From Lathyrus oleraceus (Eukaryota; Streptophyta; Magnoliopsida; Fabales; Fabaceae), in contig NC_066583.1 in assembly GCF_024323335.1 (NCBI RefSeq), positions 372,563,175-372,627,174 of the forward strand: a DNA stretch of 64,000 nt, given 5' to 3'. Position 1 is the first letter of the stretch; every line of letters begins with the position of its first letter. Below are positions 31,216 to 43,703 of the stretch, one piece after another. The position numbers and the translations under genes are program-made. Below the pieces are notes generated by a model. The model had not been told where the DNA came from. It worked only from the letters and a program-made list of their open reading frames with translations, and ran no database searches.

Positions 31216-32915
31216 GTAGGACGTCTTGTCGTACTCCTCCTGTCATAGGCTTCCTTCGTCTACCTCCATCAACCATTTTGATTCGCATGTCGACATATGC
31301 TACTTTATCCTTCCTATTATTTTTGTTTGCTCTGGCTATCTCAGCCTTCAAACATTCTACCCGTCGAACTCTATCAACCAACTGAGTCATGTATCTCAGG
31401 TATTGGGTATCCAACTTTTTACTAATAGAATAATCAAGGCCTCCAGCCACCATTTCGACCAAGTCATGCTCAGACACTTGCATAAAATATCTTGCCTTAA
31501 GCAGATGAAACCTGTTTAGGTAATCATCTATTGACTCATTAAACTTTCGTTTAATATTGGCCAATTCTTTCAGACTTATCTTCAATGATCCCTTGTAAAA
31601 TTGATCATGGAATAGTCTTTCCAAACGAGTCCAAGTGTCGATGGAATTCGCTGGTAATGTGGTAAACCACGTGAAGGTGTTATTCGTAAGAGAGCTTGGG
31701 AAATATTTTATCCTAAGACTCTCATTGTTTGCAATTTCTCCCGCCTCTATGAAGTATTTGTCCACGTGTTCCACAGTGGATTCACTCGTATCCCAAGAAA
31801 ACTTGGTGAACTTGGGAACTTTCCTCCTAGGGGTAATTCCGCCTGCAAAACGTATTCAGACAAAGGGGACGTATAGTTTGGTCTATGGAAGCCAACATCT
31901 ATGCTATTTAGCGCCATGATTCTTTCGACCATGGCTGTCAGTTTATTGTCTACCTCCATATCATCGCGTTGAATTTTCTGTATAAGTTCATTAGCATCTT
32001 GGTGCCTATTTGCCAACACTATCAGTGGCTCCCTTGGGATTTTTGTTCAGCCCTAGGGGCTTCGACCCTAGGTGGTTCTACTCTTATCCCTTGATTCACC
32101 ATGTTCACTTGTGGTGCGTTTCGTGGGAGTTAATGGTAAGGTCATTTTTGACAACTATCCCTTTATTCTCTCTTGTCCATCCCCTATGAGGATGTCGAGA
32201 AGGTTGTGGGAAACCAAAGAAATTTGCAATGCACGTCATTTGCGCTGCCATTTGTTGGTTTGTTTGGGTCGTATCTTGGATTAATGGGTTGAAAACCGTA
32301 CCAATTGTTTGGGCCAGCATCTGGACCATATCATGATTACTATCGTCCATTTGTTGCCTTAACACCGCTATAGAATTATTCGTCATATTCGACACTTGGG
32401 TATGAAGACACACCCCTAAAGACTGGTTTCGACCCAGATTGTTTACACCCGACCCAGATCCCTGCAATGGCAAAGATACATTCATCATAGGGTCCGCATA
32501 TGTTGACGTTGAATTATGTAAATTTATCATCTTCGCAGTTGGCATGTCATAGGGTTGTTCGCGACCACTCACTGGCATCGAAAAACCGCTCACATAAGGC
32601 CTAAAAACTTGATTTCCCCTTGGAGGGGGAGTCTCTGGTGGCCCCTTTGTCTCTAAAGGATTCGCTGGTGGGGCTTGTGGCCCCACGTAAGACAAAATAG
32701 GCCCTTGAATGCACGAGTATCGAATTTTCCGTGGTTGGTACCACTTCGACAGCAGAAGTCACCATCGTACATCCCTCTGGTGCTGACGTAGGGGGTGGTT
32801 CTCTGTTATTATCTGGAGGATTCTGACTATCTGATGGGTTCGCCATTCTCTTCATGTACCCTCTCCTTGATCTATCCTTGTTGGTTGTGGCAACTTTACC
32901 ACTTCTTAATGACAT
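31216..32915 (-). pseudogene. Gag remnant of the minus-strand gypsy element
   Basis: Starts near the primer site with MSLRSGKVATTNKDRSRRGY at 32915, a typical gag N-terminus. A Pro/Gln/Ser-rich linker follows, with PMPVSG-like text and NNSIAVLRQQMDDSNHDMVQ (32695-32105). The retrotransposon gag domain at 31774-31216 shows LTNNTFTWFTTLPANSIDTW, RLFHDQFYKGSLKISLKELA and QSIDDYLNRFHLLKARYF-like text (with NESIDDYLNRFH). At least two frameshifts separate these parts. The domain is cut at 31215/6232 by the Ogre insertion and continues on the far side at 6231. Not functional. Confidence 0.75.
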
Positions 32916-32984
32916 GCAACGGAATTATACAAACAGATATTGAAGAATGAAGAAACAAACATTTTCCTTTTAGAAAATACTAGC

Positions 32985-33009
32985 ACGGGTCCCATTGGGT
33001 GTGCCAATT
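32985..33009 (-). promoter_or_regulatory. Probable primer-site region of the minus-strand gypsy element
   Basis: Just inside the 5' LTR the minus strand reads AATTGGCACACCCAATGGG. The TTGGCAC start is like many primer sites, but I could not match it to a specific tRNA with confidence. Confidence 0.45.
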
Positions 33010-33803
33010 TGTTTACCATGAAAATTGGTAAACAATCGCTGGTCTTCCCAATTATAGAAAGTTTGGTTACTCGTAAGATCGACCATATTGATCCTAGGAC
33101 ATATGTTATTGTTCTAAAAATCTTATATGAGAATATGGACACTTCGACATTATCCTTAAATAAAATATTTGATGAAAGCATTCTTAAGAAGATAAATGGC
33201 AAAAACGCAAGTGAAGTATAAAACAATGTTTGATAAATAACTAATAGTAAAAGACAATTGCTAAATAAGAAGATGCAAATGAGCTTTAATTGATATGCGT
33301 ATAATGGTGTTATCAAACATACATTCTCAATTGTACTCTTTTCTCTATACACTGGATACTTTGAGTAAATATGATTGATTGTACAGTAATTTGAACACCT
33401 TAATCCTAACATTAGGACACCTATTTATACTAAATTTAAATAACTGTCTTCAACGAATCTTCTCCCAGGCGCTGACACGTGACACTCGGCATGTCTTCGA
33501 CCCATGAGTAAGTTCCACGTATCCTTTCTTATCAAAAGTGGATAAGAATAAAATACGATTACTCTTTTGTCATTCAAAATTCAAATATATGTTGAACAAC
33601 TCTTTCATCGAAGTAACCTTCTAAACTTGAGAGTATCCCTAAATTTCACATTCATCTTCCTACACAGAAGGCAGATTTCAACACACCTTGAGTTTGGTAT
33701 TTTTATCGAACAACTTATCTGTCAAAATCTTAGATAACTCCAAAGATCATTTTCTTTCCTTATTTTATCACATCTAACCTGATGTCAAAATTCCCACCTA
33801 ACA
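33010..33803 (-). repeat. 5' LTR of the minus-strand gypsy element
   Basis: 794 bp, the partner of 387-1180. A TATAAATA box lies on the minus strand at 33429-33422, placing the transcription start inside the LTR and reading leftwards. The outer flank ATTAT pairs with ATTAG at 382-386. Confidence 0.9.
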
Positions 33804-36159
33804 ATTATCGAAAATAAAAGAATATCAAAAACACAAGTAGTACTTACATGTGTTCTATGGACTTTGACTTTCTACCTTGTAGATTATGTTTAACAAAATT
33901 ATATCCCTCCATAGCTCTACATGATGGTAAAAATTAAACATGAATATAAACTATTCAAATGAATAAAAATTATTCAAAACTAAAGGTAAAATTTGAGTAT
34001 TATAAAATAATGTCACTTACCCGCTCAAAACCGTTTGCATATCTTCATTGAGATGATAGTGTAACGAGCATAACATAACTACAATCCTTTGCTTTGGACA
34101 TAAAATATTTATTTGTCAATGTTCCCTACATAAGCACTCATAATAATTAATAATGTGTTTTAAATTGATTTATAAATGAAAACAAAAATTAAAGCATATA
34201 TTTACTTATGGATAAATGGTGCCATATAACAATTTTTATTATCCTTAACCAACTTGTTTTGTATGTGCATCATAATAGTGTTTGTTGAATTACCTTGAAA
34301 TTGAATGTTCAATGGATCTATGAAATAATAATTTTTCAATTTCCTTTCAACACACATCTCATGCAGGACCCTAATTAAAAGTTAATACAAATGGTAAACC
34401 TTTATGTTAAAGTATGAGAAAAATGAATATAAATTGAAATCACTGTAAGAATTATACTTATGAGCACCACAATTGTATTACATGTATGTCTAGTCATTCA
34501 ACTCCCTTCAAAAAATTCCATTAAACAACTCTTATGAAGCATATATTCTTGTGTTGGCTCGTGTTTTAATTTAAACTTGCAAATGTCTGGAATCTCGTTT
34601 ATCATACTAGATAGTCTCTGAGTGTTATCTAGTTGAGGTGGTATGGTCTCAATATTGTGAACTGAGGCAGAACAACTGTTTCGTGCTTGGACCACCCATA
34701 ACAGATTTCTCAACTACTTTCTTAGGCATGTCCAACTGATATGGATTTGGGTGGTTGAGTATACCCATCGATTTCAATTTCTGCATCATAAAAACTACTT
34801 AATACATACAAAATTAAATTACACAAACAATAACAACAACATACAATGCATATGTTTTAAGTTATACTTATACCTCAATCACATTGAGGTTACACTTCTC
34901 TTGGTCAACCTCAGCCAACCTTATCTCGCTCCTTTCGCACCTCTTGCAACATCTTCTCTTGCTCTTCCTACAACATCTTCTCTCGCTCCTCCTAACTCCA
35001 CTTCTACCGATCCTATTCTAATACCTCCCATATCTTTTCAACAACTATCTCTTCAATTTCTCTCCCACGGTTTACTTTGTTAATTTATTGTGATGGTCCA
35101 AAATTTAGCTTCAAATCAACGTCTCTTCAAAGACCACAAACACATCCAACATGCTCCTCGATTCCAATTGCTTATACCAAGATGTCATGACGGGCTTGCG
35201 GAACGAAGCTACCAACTTTGGCTTGTTTAACTAGTATATCCTACAGCATATTGAATTAACTAAAATTGAATTAACTAAAATAAGTAATGATGAAAAGAGC
35301 ATCTCTTTACAATATTTTCAGCCATTTCGTATGTAGTCACTAATGTGAAAGAGCCATCTGGTCTAAGACACACCCTCTTCCATTTCTCATTTCGTGATGG
35401 TGGAAATGGACTACGATTAAGGCTTCTAGAAGGATCTCTCAACTCTAATTCCCTTTGTTTTATTTTTTCATTACACATTATCTGCTTAAGTTTATCATAT
35501 CTTCCATGATACACTTTATGTGGATAAATATTTATGGCTTTATTCTCCTTTCCTTTTTGGCTCTTATCAAATAATTCAGGAGTGTTGTGAGACTTCACAA
35601 ATTCCTCCCAAACTTTCTTATCAATAATGAAAACTTCACGTATGGAGGTGCTATGTTATTTTTTGGATTTTTAATATATCCATTTGTGAGTTGTGTCTTA
35701 AAGCCCCTCCAACGCTCACCAGCATATGTAAGCCATTTCTTTTTTCAGTATACTATCCTTTGGAACAATAAACATTTCCTACATTTACATAACTAATAGA
35801 GTTGATATTAGTATTAAACAAAAAAAAAGATCATATATACTTGTAAAAAAAATCATAATAAATATTGTAATGTTGATCCATATGCCATCTTTCAAATCAC
35901 CATCAACCTCGTGCCAATTATCTATCAAAATACTCATTTTTCTTCTACCTTATAATGCCATGTAACCCTTAAAATCATCAGCATTTTCACCATAAGCACT
36001 TCCGATTCTCATATCAAAATTAACCGGGGAGCGAACACCATTTTTGTGGGATTTTTTAACCTTGGTACACATCATGAAACCTCTAGATTTTCTTTTACTT
36101 TTTGTATTAGCTGAGGTTGCAGTAGAATTTGTATGAGAGGTGCTTGTTGAATCACTCAT
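33804..36159 (-). pseudogene. CACTA (En/Spm-like) transposase with Ulp1 protease domain, decayed
   Basis: Minus-strand exons in order: MSDSTSTSHTNS... VNFDMRIGSAYGENADDFKG, then an in-frame TAA and SILIDNWHEVDGDLKDGIW (36159-35880); RWRGFKTQLTNGYI (about 35720-35680); NTPELFDKSQKGKENKAINI YPHKVYHGRYDKL and PPSRNEKWKRVCLRPDGSFT (35598-35275); VGSFVPQARHDILV, stop, AIGIEEHVG (about 35200-35125). These match the plant Transposase_24 (Ptta/En/Spm) family in order. Downstream, CVERKLKNYYFIDPLN, NKNCYMAPFIH and ILCPKQRIVVMLCSLH (34370-34020) match a Ulp1/C48 protease, with a stop where the catalytic HW tryptophan should be. SKSIEHM|GTAAGTA at about 33850 is a splice donor, so the gypsy element entered an intron. 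Transposition enzyme by family, but dead here. Confidence 0.72.
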
Positions 36160-37300
36160 GTATGTGTAAATTTAGAAAAATAGCAACATATATATCAACT
36201 ACAAGCACAAATGTTACCGACTGAACCTGAACTAATGTATTCCTTATGATTCACATTAAGGTAAGTTTAGTGTTTTTGTGCAATTCACATTAAGGTATTC
36301 AGAATACCTTGAAAAGAATTTGTTGTGAAACATTTTGTCTTTTGTGTGTAAAAACAATTGACATTTTGAAACAACAACCAAACTAAATATTTTTCATTTG
36401 TCTTTTGTGTTTAACTAAAACATAGAAACAACAACAATAGAAACATATACTTAAGTTCCTGACAAGTGTGTTATTTAAAAGATAGATAGAAAGTTGGACA
36501 TTAATCACCAAGATGGATTTTAATGACAATATGGCAAACAAAACTTTATAAACTTTGTATATAGAACACTTGTTTTCATTAAGGTTTACATTGGTTTTCT
36601 TAGTAAAGTAATGATATCATATGTCTTGATTTTCTTAGTTTGAACTACAACAACTAAACCACAATCACACTACAACAACTAAAACATCTTAGTGGTATTA
36701 CATTTCAAAACAACTAAACCATAATCAAAATACAAGTTATGATGAAACATATATGGTAACTATTTGAGTTCTATAAATATTTCAGTGGTATTACATTTCA
36801 AACAGTATTTCGGTGGTAACTACATTTCTAACAACATTTCAAACAACATTTTAGTGGTATTACCATTTCTATGAGATTCCATTTCAGTGATGAGTTACGT
36901 ACCTCAAGTATGATGGCGAAGCTTCGACGAGTTTTGAAAAGAGATGATGTTCGAGTTGATGATGGAAGAGTTTTGATTAAAATCGCCTAGCATTTTTTGA
37001 AGAGAATGACAATGAAGTTAGAGTGTTTATTGATAGGTAAATAAAAAGTTAGAGTCTAGTTCTCTGAAGTATTCATGCAAAATATCAAACACGTGGTTTT
37101 TAGGCAAAACTGAGGGAATATATTAATTAAAAAAATTTATAAAAAAAAATAAAAGCCCCCATATAGCGCCATATTCTGAGAATTCGTGTAATTAACTATC
37201 ACGCCAGTTTGAAAAAAGGTATTTGAAAATGTTGATGCAAAATATATTACTCCTCGGTTGGCCAATATAATCGAGGGTAATATAAATAAATAAATAAGGG
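36160..37300. other. AT-rich sequence without genes, possible CACTA subterminal region
   Basis: Upstream side of the CACTA transposase. It contains repeated ACAACTAAACCA and TTTCAGTGGTATTACATTTC motifs (36640-36860), reminiscent of the short subterminal repeats of CACTA elements, and a TCGGTTGGCCAATATAATCGAGGG segment near 37253-37276. I found no clear CACTA terminus. Confidence 0.4.
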
Positions 37301-40130
37301 TGTCATACCTTGAAAAACACGATCCTTCACAAAGCGCATCGCATGCTCGCGGAAAAAATGACTCGAATAGAGTCGCCACCGGACTTTATTTATTCCAACA
37401 AAGGAATAGGAAAATATTGATAAAACCTTTAAAAAAAGAAAATGATCTTCGCAACTAAATTCGGGTCCGGGAGTCGATTACAAAGGAAAAGGTATTAGCA
37501 TCCCTCACGTCTGTTGTACTCAACGAGAACCTTTTAGTTAAACTTGTGGTTGAATGTACGCTTATGCCAATTGTTTTCTTCGAATTATTCAATGAGAAAA
37601 GAGAAAAAGAAAGAAGTCGCAAAAAAGTTTTTTATTAATGTGTCTGACAAGATTGTGTAGTTAGTCGCAATCGAGTGGAAAACATTGCTTACTACCCAAA
37701 ACATGGAGAAGTGAACATTGCCAACGCATGAGAATGGATAACATAATCCGGATTCTCACAGATTTGTTCTCGTCACATTCGAGCAGAAAGTGTTTAAGCT
37801 TCTTGCGCATGTAGGAATGAAGCTTGTTTGCATCGTCTCGAAATGGACGAAGCATCTTTCTTTTGTGAAAAGGTTTTTGAAGATTGCACGACAATGAAAG
37901 AACAGATTTGGTGTGTTGAGTATTTTTAGGTGGAAGACGAGTATTCGAACAGGGAGCTCTACATTAGCGTCCAAATAATCGGAGACTGAGGAAGGTCTAA
38001 ACCCAATCAGTCATTTTTCTTCTAAATTATTATGAAAGATGTGTGACGAATTAAGTCAATGTTAATTAACAAAAGGTGATTATTCACACAGGGAGCTCTA
38101 CAGTTGTGTCCAAATAATCGGAGACTAAGGAAAGTGTAAACTTAATCAGTCTTTTTCCTTCTATAAGAAACCAAATTGATTCAATTAATTATGGTGTTTT
38201 AATATGGGTGACTAACGTTCAAACATAGAGTTTTACACCATTGCCCAACCATTCGGGGAAGGAGAAAGTCTACACCACCCTTACTTTTTCATCCATTTTG
38301 TTGTGAAAAGAGTTTGTCTAGGTTTTGACTGAAAAAGTGATTTTGAAATGGTTTGAAGTCAATAGTTAAATTGGCATGAAAAGGTTTTAACATCAATGGA
38401 ATCGAAACAAAATGGTTTGAGGAAAAGAATCCATTTGGTGTTAGACCAAGATTTTTTTGTTTATGAAAATGTTTGTTTTAAGTTATGAAGAATGGTTTGA
38501 AGTTGAAGTGATTATGAAATAGAAATTGACATAAGTCGATCAACTTTTAATTATCAAAATCAATTGATTAAAATTTAATAAAACTACTTAATTAATATTA
38601 TCAAAATTAATTATCAAAATCATTTGATTAAATCAAATATTCAAGGTAATTAAAATTAACTAATTTACATAAATTTTAATTAATTAATTAATTTAATAAA
38701 AATAAAGAAGGAAATAAGTGAAAAAGTTGATTTAAAAATGAATGAAACGAATTGGCCACAAGGTGCTCAAAGTCGGTTTATGCATAACGACCACGTAATC
38801 GAAGGGTCGTACGTAAGGACTGAAACGCAACGAAAATATCGTAACGACATAGAATTGTCGAATCCACTGATTTCAAATCCAACATTAAACGCAATGAAAT
38901 TAAATCAGCAGCAACCCTACATTATTCATCGAAACAGAATATCATACCATGAAAATAATATACAAAGGCAGTTGTAAAATTATTTTAATGTATCGAAATA
39001 GAAATCGGCGGCATAACAACATATTATCAATGTCAAAACCACTGATAAATGTATGATTTTATGCAATGTAGCACAGCCAAATAGAATCAGTAGCAGTAAC
39101 TTCAACACAATTATTTACAATATTGATATGAAGCTTTACAGTATTGAAAACATCATAACCTTTATGCATGCGAAACAATCTAAACCTAACAATGTCAGAT
39201 CTGATTTCAACACACTAACATAGGCATCAACAAGCATAACTCAAGTTATTTACAAAAATACATAAATGTTACAATTCTCAAAATAAAAACAAAAGATCCA
39301 GCAGCAGGATAACGAGAAAGAACCGAAACAAAAGATACGCCAAAAAAATAGTGGATCACACGCATGTATGCTTACAACGTTAGCCTTACATAACCAAAAA
39401 TCCAGTAGCACATAACTAAATCGAAACCGTAACCTTAGCAACACAGCAAGCAAGCAATATAATTGAATCCAAACTAAAAACAATATCAGAGCAACATACT
39501 GTAAACGAAGTTGAAGAGAAATGATTTGAAAGTTACCGACATCGCATTGTCAACATTGTTGTTGCAGTTTTATTATTGCTCGTTGAATAGTGGATGATTG
39601 GAGCGTTGAAACAGTGCGAAATTGTGTGGTTAACATTGTTTCTACTTGCAGATGCTTTGAAGAAGCAGAAAAGTAAAACAAAACATTGTTGGGTTTGTTG
39701 TTGTTGAATCTGAGCTGGAAGAGAGTTTGTTTCTGGGGGTGGTGCTTAGAGCCTCTGATTTCGTTTGAAGCGACTAGGTGGTAGCTCTCTTTCAGATTTC
39801 TTCCTATCCTTCATTTCTCTGGTTTTCGTTTTGGTTCAGCCAGATTGATATGTTGGTGTTTTGAAGTGGTTTAACTGGTGATTTTACATGGCTATTGGTG
39901 GTCGCTAGAGGAATGGTTTGTGACAGAGGCATGTTTGCTCTTGGTTCGTTCTTGTTTGGTTTACACTGTGAAATGGGTTTTTTTAGGCGAAAACAGAAGG
40001 TTGTTATATGGTTGAGGAAAGCAGAGGTAGTAATGGGTTGTGTTATGTTTAACTGTTGGTGGTGCACGGCGGTTTGAAGGGGTGAATGTGGAGGTCAAAG
40101 TTTGAAGGTGTGGCGGTCATGACGGATGAA
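37301..40130 (-). mobile_element. Antisense Tat/Ogre-like LTR remnant (right limit uncertain)
   Basis: On the minus strand the region ends ...AAGGTATGACA at 37301, the same type of LTR end as the Ogre families, preceded by CCGGTGGCGACTC and GATGCTAATACCTTTTCC at 37480-37500 as in their U5 regions. Three diverged repeats of CAGGGAGCTCTAC...CAAATAATCGGAGACT lie at about 37948, 38091 and 38217. The rest is AT-rich with a P/N/Q-rich minus-strand ORF (40067-39804) that I do not trust. No primer site, second LTR or TSD was found, so it is a solo or truncated LTR. Confidence 0.5.
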
Positions 40131-41270
40131 ATTACACATTGTAAAAGTGATAATTGCTCATATTGAATGATTACAAGCTTTTAGGGATCCAAGCTTACTT
40201 TAAAGCAAAAATTACATATTGTAAAAGTGATTATTACTCACATTTAGTTGTTATTGAAACACTAGAATTAAGCTTTTGAGAAAAATATGTTCTGTTATCT
40301 GTTGTTGCTACTACATTAATCCTGCTGACATTATTTTCCAGCACTTAATTTCCAGGTTTTGCACTAGATTAAAGTCTCCCTTCGGAGCAAAATATATTTA
40401 AGTCTACCTTTTATGTTATTTACCTGTTCTATTTATTTGTATTATTTACTTACTTCTATGAACATGTATGCCATGAATAAATTCGGTTTGTTTAGTATTT
40501 TTACCATATTAACTTAAATCAGTTGAGTCCAGAATGCGATGACCATCGTACCGACGGTACTCTAATAAGTAAAATAAATATTTATAATGAGAATTGCTTT
40601 TATGTCTGAAAAATCATATTTTATAAATTAAAGTTTCCTGCGAAAGCAGAAACATAGTGATACTGATTTCAACTCGAAAGAGTGAAACCTGTATCTGGCG
40701 GTAGAAAAACTCATAAATTAATTTAAAACACAGCGAAAGCGGTTTTTAATTAATTTAGGAAAAACTAATTTTTAAAAAGGTGATTTTAAACTTATCGAAC
40801 ATGCGAAAGCGGATGTTTATACGTTTAAAATCTAGTACTAGACACACGAAAACAGGCTATACCTTTATATTAATTTTCTACTAAAAGAAACTTTTTAAGC
40901 AAAAAGTGATTACTTTTCAAACGACATTTCAAAGTTGGGCAATTTTATTACAAAGTCGAAATCTAGTATCGGACATGCGAAAGCAGGCGATACCTTTAAT
41001 TTAATCATTATCAGTAAGAAAATATTTTCTCATTATAATTATAAGATACGGCTTTGTGAGTACCAACTATCGATGAGAATCTCATTTTAGTCTCTCGCCA
41101 TTATAATTAAGTTAAAACCATATTATTTTCCGCTTCTCTAAAACAAACACATTTGCATCGCCTTAGATAAACAACGTAGTAGTAGAGAATGGTACTTGTC
41201 ATTTTGTCTATATGGGATTTGATACCTTTTATATTAAAACCAAAAAAGTGGTTCACTTTCGGGTCTGTCA
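40131..41270 (+). repeat. 5' LTR of an outer Athila-like element (start uncertain)
   Basis: Ends in GGTCTGTCA at 41270, seven bases before an Athila-type primer site. It contains five or so repeats of a GCGAAAGC(A/G)G motif (40635-40990) spaced by AT-rich DNA, and two copies of AAATTACA(C/T)ATTGTAAAAGTGAT at about 40129 and 40207. The left edge could not be fixed, because the partner LTR lies outside the window. Confidence 0.5.
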
Positions 41271-41276
41271 AGTTTT

Positions 41277-41294
41277 TGGCGCCATTGTCGGGGA
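41277..41294 (+). promoter_or_regulatory. Primer binding site of the outer Athila-like element
   Basis: TGGCGCCATTGTCGGGGA differs in two bases from the tRNA-Asp primer site (TGGCGCCGTTGCCGGGGA) known for Athila-type plant elements. Confidence 0.85.
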
Positions 41295-41439
41295 CCAATA
41301 ATGTCAATATCATACTCCATTTACACTGTCTAGACTAAGGCAATTTTTCTTTCATTTTATTTTCCCTATTATCGGTTACATGCAAAAGACCCGATCCTCC
41401 AATGAATTAGTTAAATAGATATACCAAATAGAGTGTTGG

Positions 41440-42168
41440 TTGCATATCAGATGCCAATTAGAACAACTTCATGCTCAGATGGCAGAGAATAACGATAATC
41501 ATCCTTTTAAGGACTTTGTCGTCCCATCCCAAGACGAGTCACACTTGAGTATTGTTAACCCTAAGATCCAGGCTAACAACTTTGTATTCAAACCCTCTCT
41601 ACTGCAAATCGTGTAGTAGAACCCATTATCTGGTAGTCGAACGGAGGATCCGAATTTGCATCTTTATGTGTTTGTACAGTTTTATAACACGCTAAAAAGT
41701 AATAGTGTCGATCCTAAAGTCATTTGATTACATATATTTCCTTTATCTCTGAGAGATAGAGCCCGGGCTTGGCTACAGTATCTCCCTTCAAATTCCATAA
41801 TGACATGGAATGAGTTGAAGAAAGCGTTCCTTGCAAGGTATTTCTCACCTAGCAAAACTACTCAATTAAGGAACCAAATCACCTGCTTTAGGCAAAATGA
41901 TGATGAATCACTTTTAGATGCGTGAGGGTGATATAAGGAAATATTGAGAGCTTGTCCTCACCACGGTCTAGAAAAATGGTTAATTATTCATGCATTTTAT
42001 AACAGTCTTCTCTGTAATACGAGAAAGACTATTGATCCTGCCGCGAGCGGAACTCTAATGAATAAACCTTTTGATGATGCCTACGCTCTGATCGAGAGTA
42101 TGGCCCAAAACCACTGGCAATGGGGAAGCGAACACGCTCCCATTAAGAAGACACAACCCAAGGGTGGT
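41440..42168 (+). pseudogene. Athila-like gag, N-terminal part, interrupted by another element
   Basis: The frame shows EDPNLHLYVFVQFYNTLKSN, LSLRDRARAWLQYLPSNSIM, KKAFLARYFSPSKTTQLRNQ and, from 41944, HGLEKWLIIHAFYNSL, AASGTLMNKPFDDAYALIES and MAQNHWQWGSE. These are signature motifs of Athila gag. Several in-frame stops (after VDPKVI, after SLLDA) make it a pseudogene. At 42168 it is cut by the three-LTR element; the gag text resumes at 63536 as GMYGVSSFDHMSAKVDSLTQ. Confidence 0.85.
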
Positions 42169-43229
42169 TAATCAGTGTATTTTAATACACCATATTTTAC
42201 TTTTTGCTAAGATATTTTTATGACTTATTGCTTTTATTTTACTATTTTTAGTGTGTTTTCTAAGTTTAGCTTTTTTCTGCTTTTATTTTAATTCGGTTAT
42301 TTATTTTCTAAATAAGCCGTATTTTGACACCTTCTCGTTGTGCAAGTCATTACTTGAGCTATGGGATATGGTTTGACACGTTCTAATATGCGTTAGAAAA
42401 TTGAGAGGATAAGATACAAGTTTTGTGTTGAAGTCTGAAGTTAATTCGGAGGGTGGAAGGGTCGAATAATTTGTTTTATCTTCAGACTTAATAAACTAAT
42501 TAGTTTTGGGCCAGTGTTTATGTTTTTCGATTCGGATCCTATTAGGGCCCGGTTTCCCTTTTATTATTTAAGTAAATTTGCAACTTTGTTTGCGTACATT
42601 AATTTTTCACGAAATAACAATTAGACGCACAAATTCTATGGAAGGCTAAACCTCCAGTTGATCTATTGTTTCAGGATTCTGTAAAACTTAGAGGTTATAT
42701 ATTTTCCAATTCAATTTCTTTTCCTTTCAGTTATGTTCTGTGGTTTTCGTTTGCTTAATTCGTAATTCATGTAGTAGGGTTTATTAACTTCATTTGATGC
42801 ATGTTCCCAACTTTAATCGCGATTAAACTTAGCTTTTTATTTATTCGCTCTATATGTAACTGCTTGCTTAATTGGTAAATAGGAGTGTAATTCATATAGT
42901 ATCAATTGTGCTTGTTTGATCGCTACTATAATCGAAAAGGAATCAAATCCACTTAGGGAATTGGTAAAATAGTAATTGATGATAAGTAGGAAACTGAACC
43001 GATAGATTAACTCGTTAATGATATTTGTTTATTTTAATCATAAACTTAATTGAAAACATAAATTCCCCTTCTTTTCATTCAGTTGGTTAATTTAACAAAG
43101 AGTCTTTACGATACTCTTTTCATTCAGTTGGCTAGTTTAACAAAAGAGTCTTTACGATACAACTTGAGTATCACTTTCGTATACTGCATTTTGTTAACTC
43201 GTTTTTGACCCATGTGCAAAAGTTGATCA
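42169..43229 (+). repeat. LTR A (5') of the three-LTR Athila-derived element
   Basis: 1061 bp, TAATCAGTGTATTTTAATAC to AAAGTTGATCA; the canonical initial TG has become TA. It contains CTAATTAGTTTTGGG and GGATCCTATTAGGGCCC, also in the other two copies, and ends directly before the primer site. Confidence 0.8.
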
Positions 43230-43232
43230 AAT

Positions 43233-43250
43233 TGGCACCATTCTCGGGGA
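43233..43250 (+). promoter_or_regulatory. Primer binding site after LTR A
   Basis: TGGCACCATTCTCGGGGA, a diverged tRNA-Asp-type primer site three bases inside LTR A. Confidence 0.75.
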
Positions 43251-43703
43251 CTCTCTATTTATTTTAGCCAAATTTGGAATCCTAGTTTAAAGTTTTGTTA
43301 GCATTTTTATGTTTGTTGATTTTCAGGGTTGCAGTATAGTGGTATGTATTTCAGTCTATAAGGTGACACTTTGTAAGCTACTGTTTCGAATTACTCAATT
43401 TTTTTCCCATAAATTCATAAATAATTCAACAAACAGCACTCGCTTAAAGATGTTTTTAAGTGAACTTGACCCTAAAATTCTCAAATTCCTTGTTTTTCTA
43501 TTTTATTTTATTTTTGTTTTGTTTTCATATTTTCGAAAAAATGCGATTTTTTTAAAGTCTTATTATTATTTTATTTTATTTTTAGTGATATCTCGAGATT
43601 TTTTTAATATTTTATTTGAATCATTTTTCATTTTTCCAATTGTTTTTCTCATTAGGGACATTGTTGGAATTTTCATATTTGTTGCATTACTGACTCATGA
43701 TGC

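Larger units (their letters stand above)
387..33803 (-). mobile_element. Minus-strand Ty3/gypsy LTR retrotransposon, hosting two later insertions
   Basis: Two direct repeats of 794 bp (387-1180 and 33010-33803) run TG...CA, with the outer flanks ATTAG (382-386) and ATTAT (33804-33808) as a one-mismatch TSD. Read on the minus strand, the order is 5' LTR, primer site, gag, protease, RT, integrase, polypurine tract, 3' LTR. Most of the span is foreign: an Ogre (6237-31210) and a solo LTR (2767-4383). Without them the element is about 6.8 kb. The coding region is dead: frameshifts in gag, a changed RT active site, RNase H missing. The two LTRs differ at several sites per hundred bases, so this element is clearly older than the Ogre inside it. 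Tat-like affinity is an inference from the RT sequence. Confidence 0.88.

Noticed and set aside
39804..40077. Opposed ORFs of 87 and 60 codons near 40 kb
   Set aside because: Composition is biased (N/Q/P on one strand, G/V/F on the other), no motif is recognised, and both lie in an antisense LTR remnant.
37301..40130. Considered as a complete solo LTR
   Set aside because: The possible TSD AAGGG recurs at about 40077, but the base pair before it is not CA, so I could not support a clean right edge.
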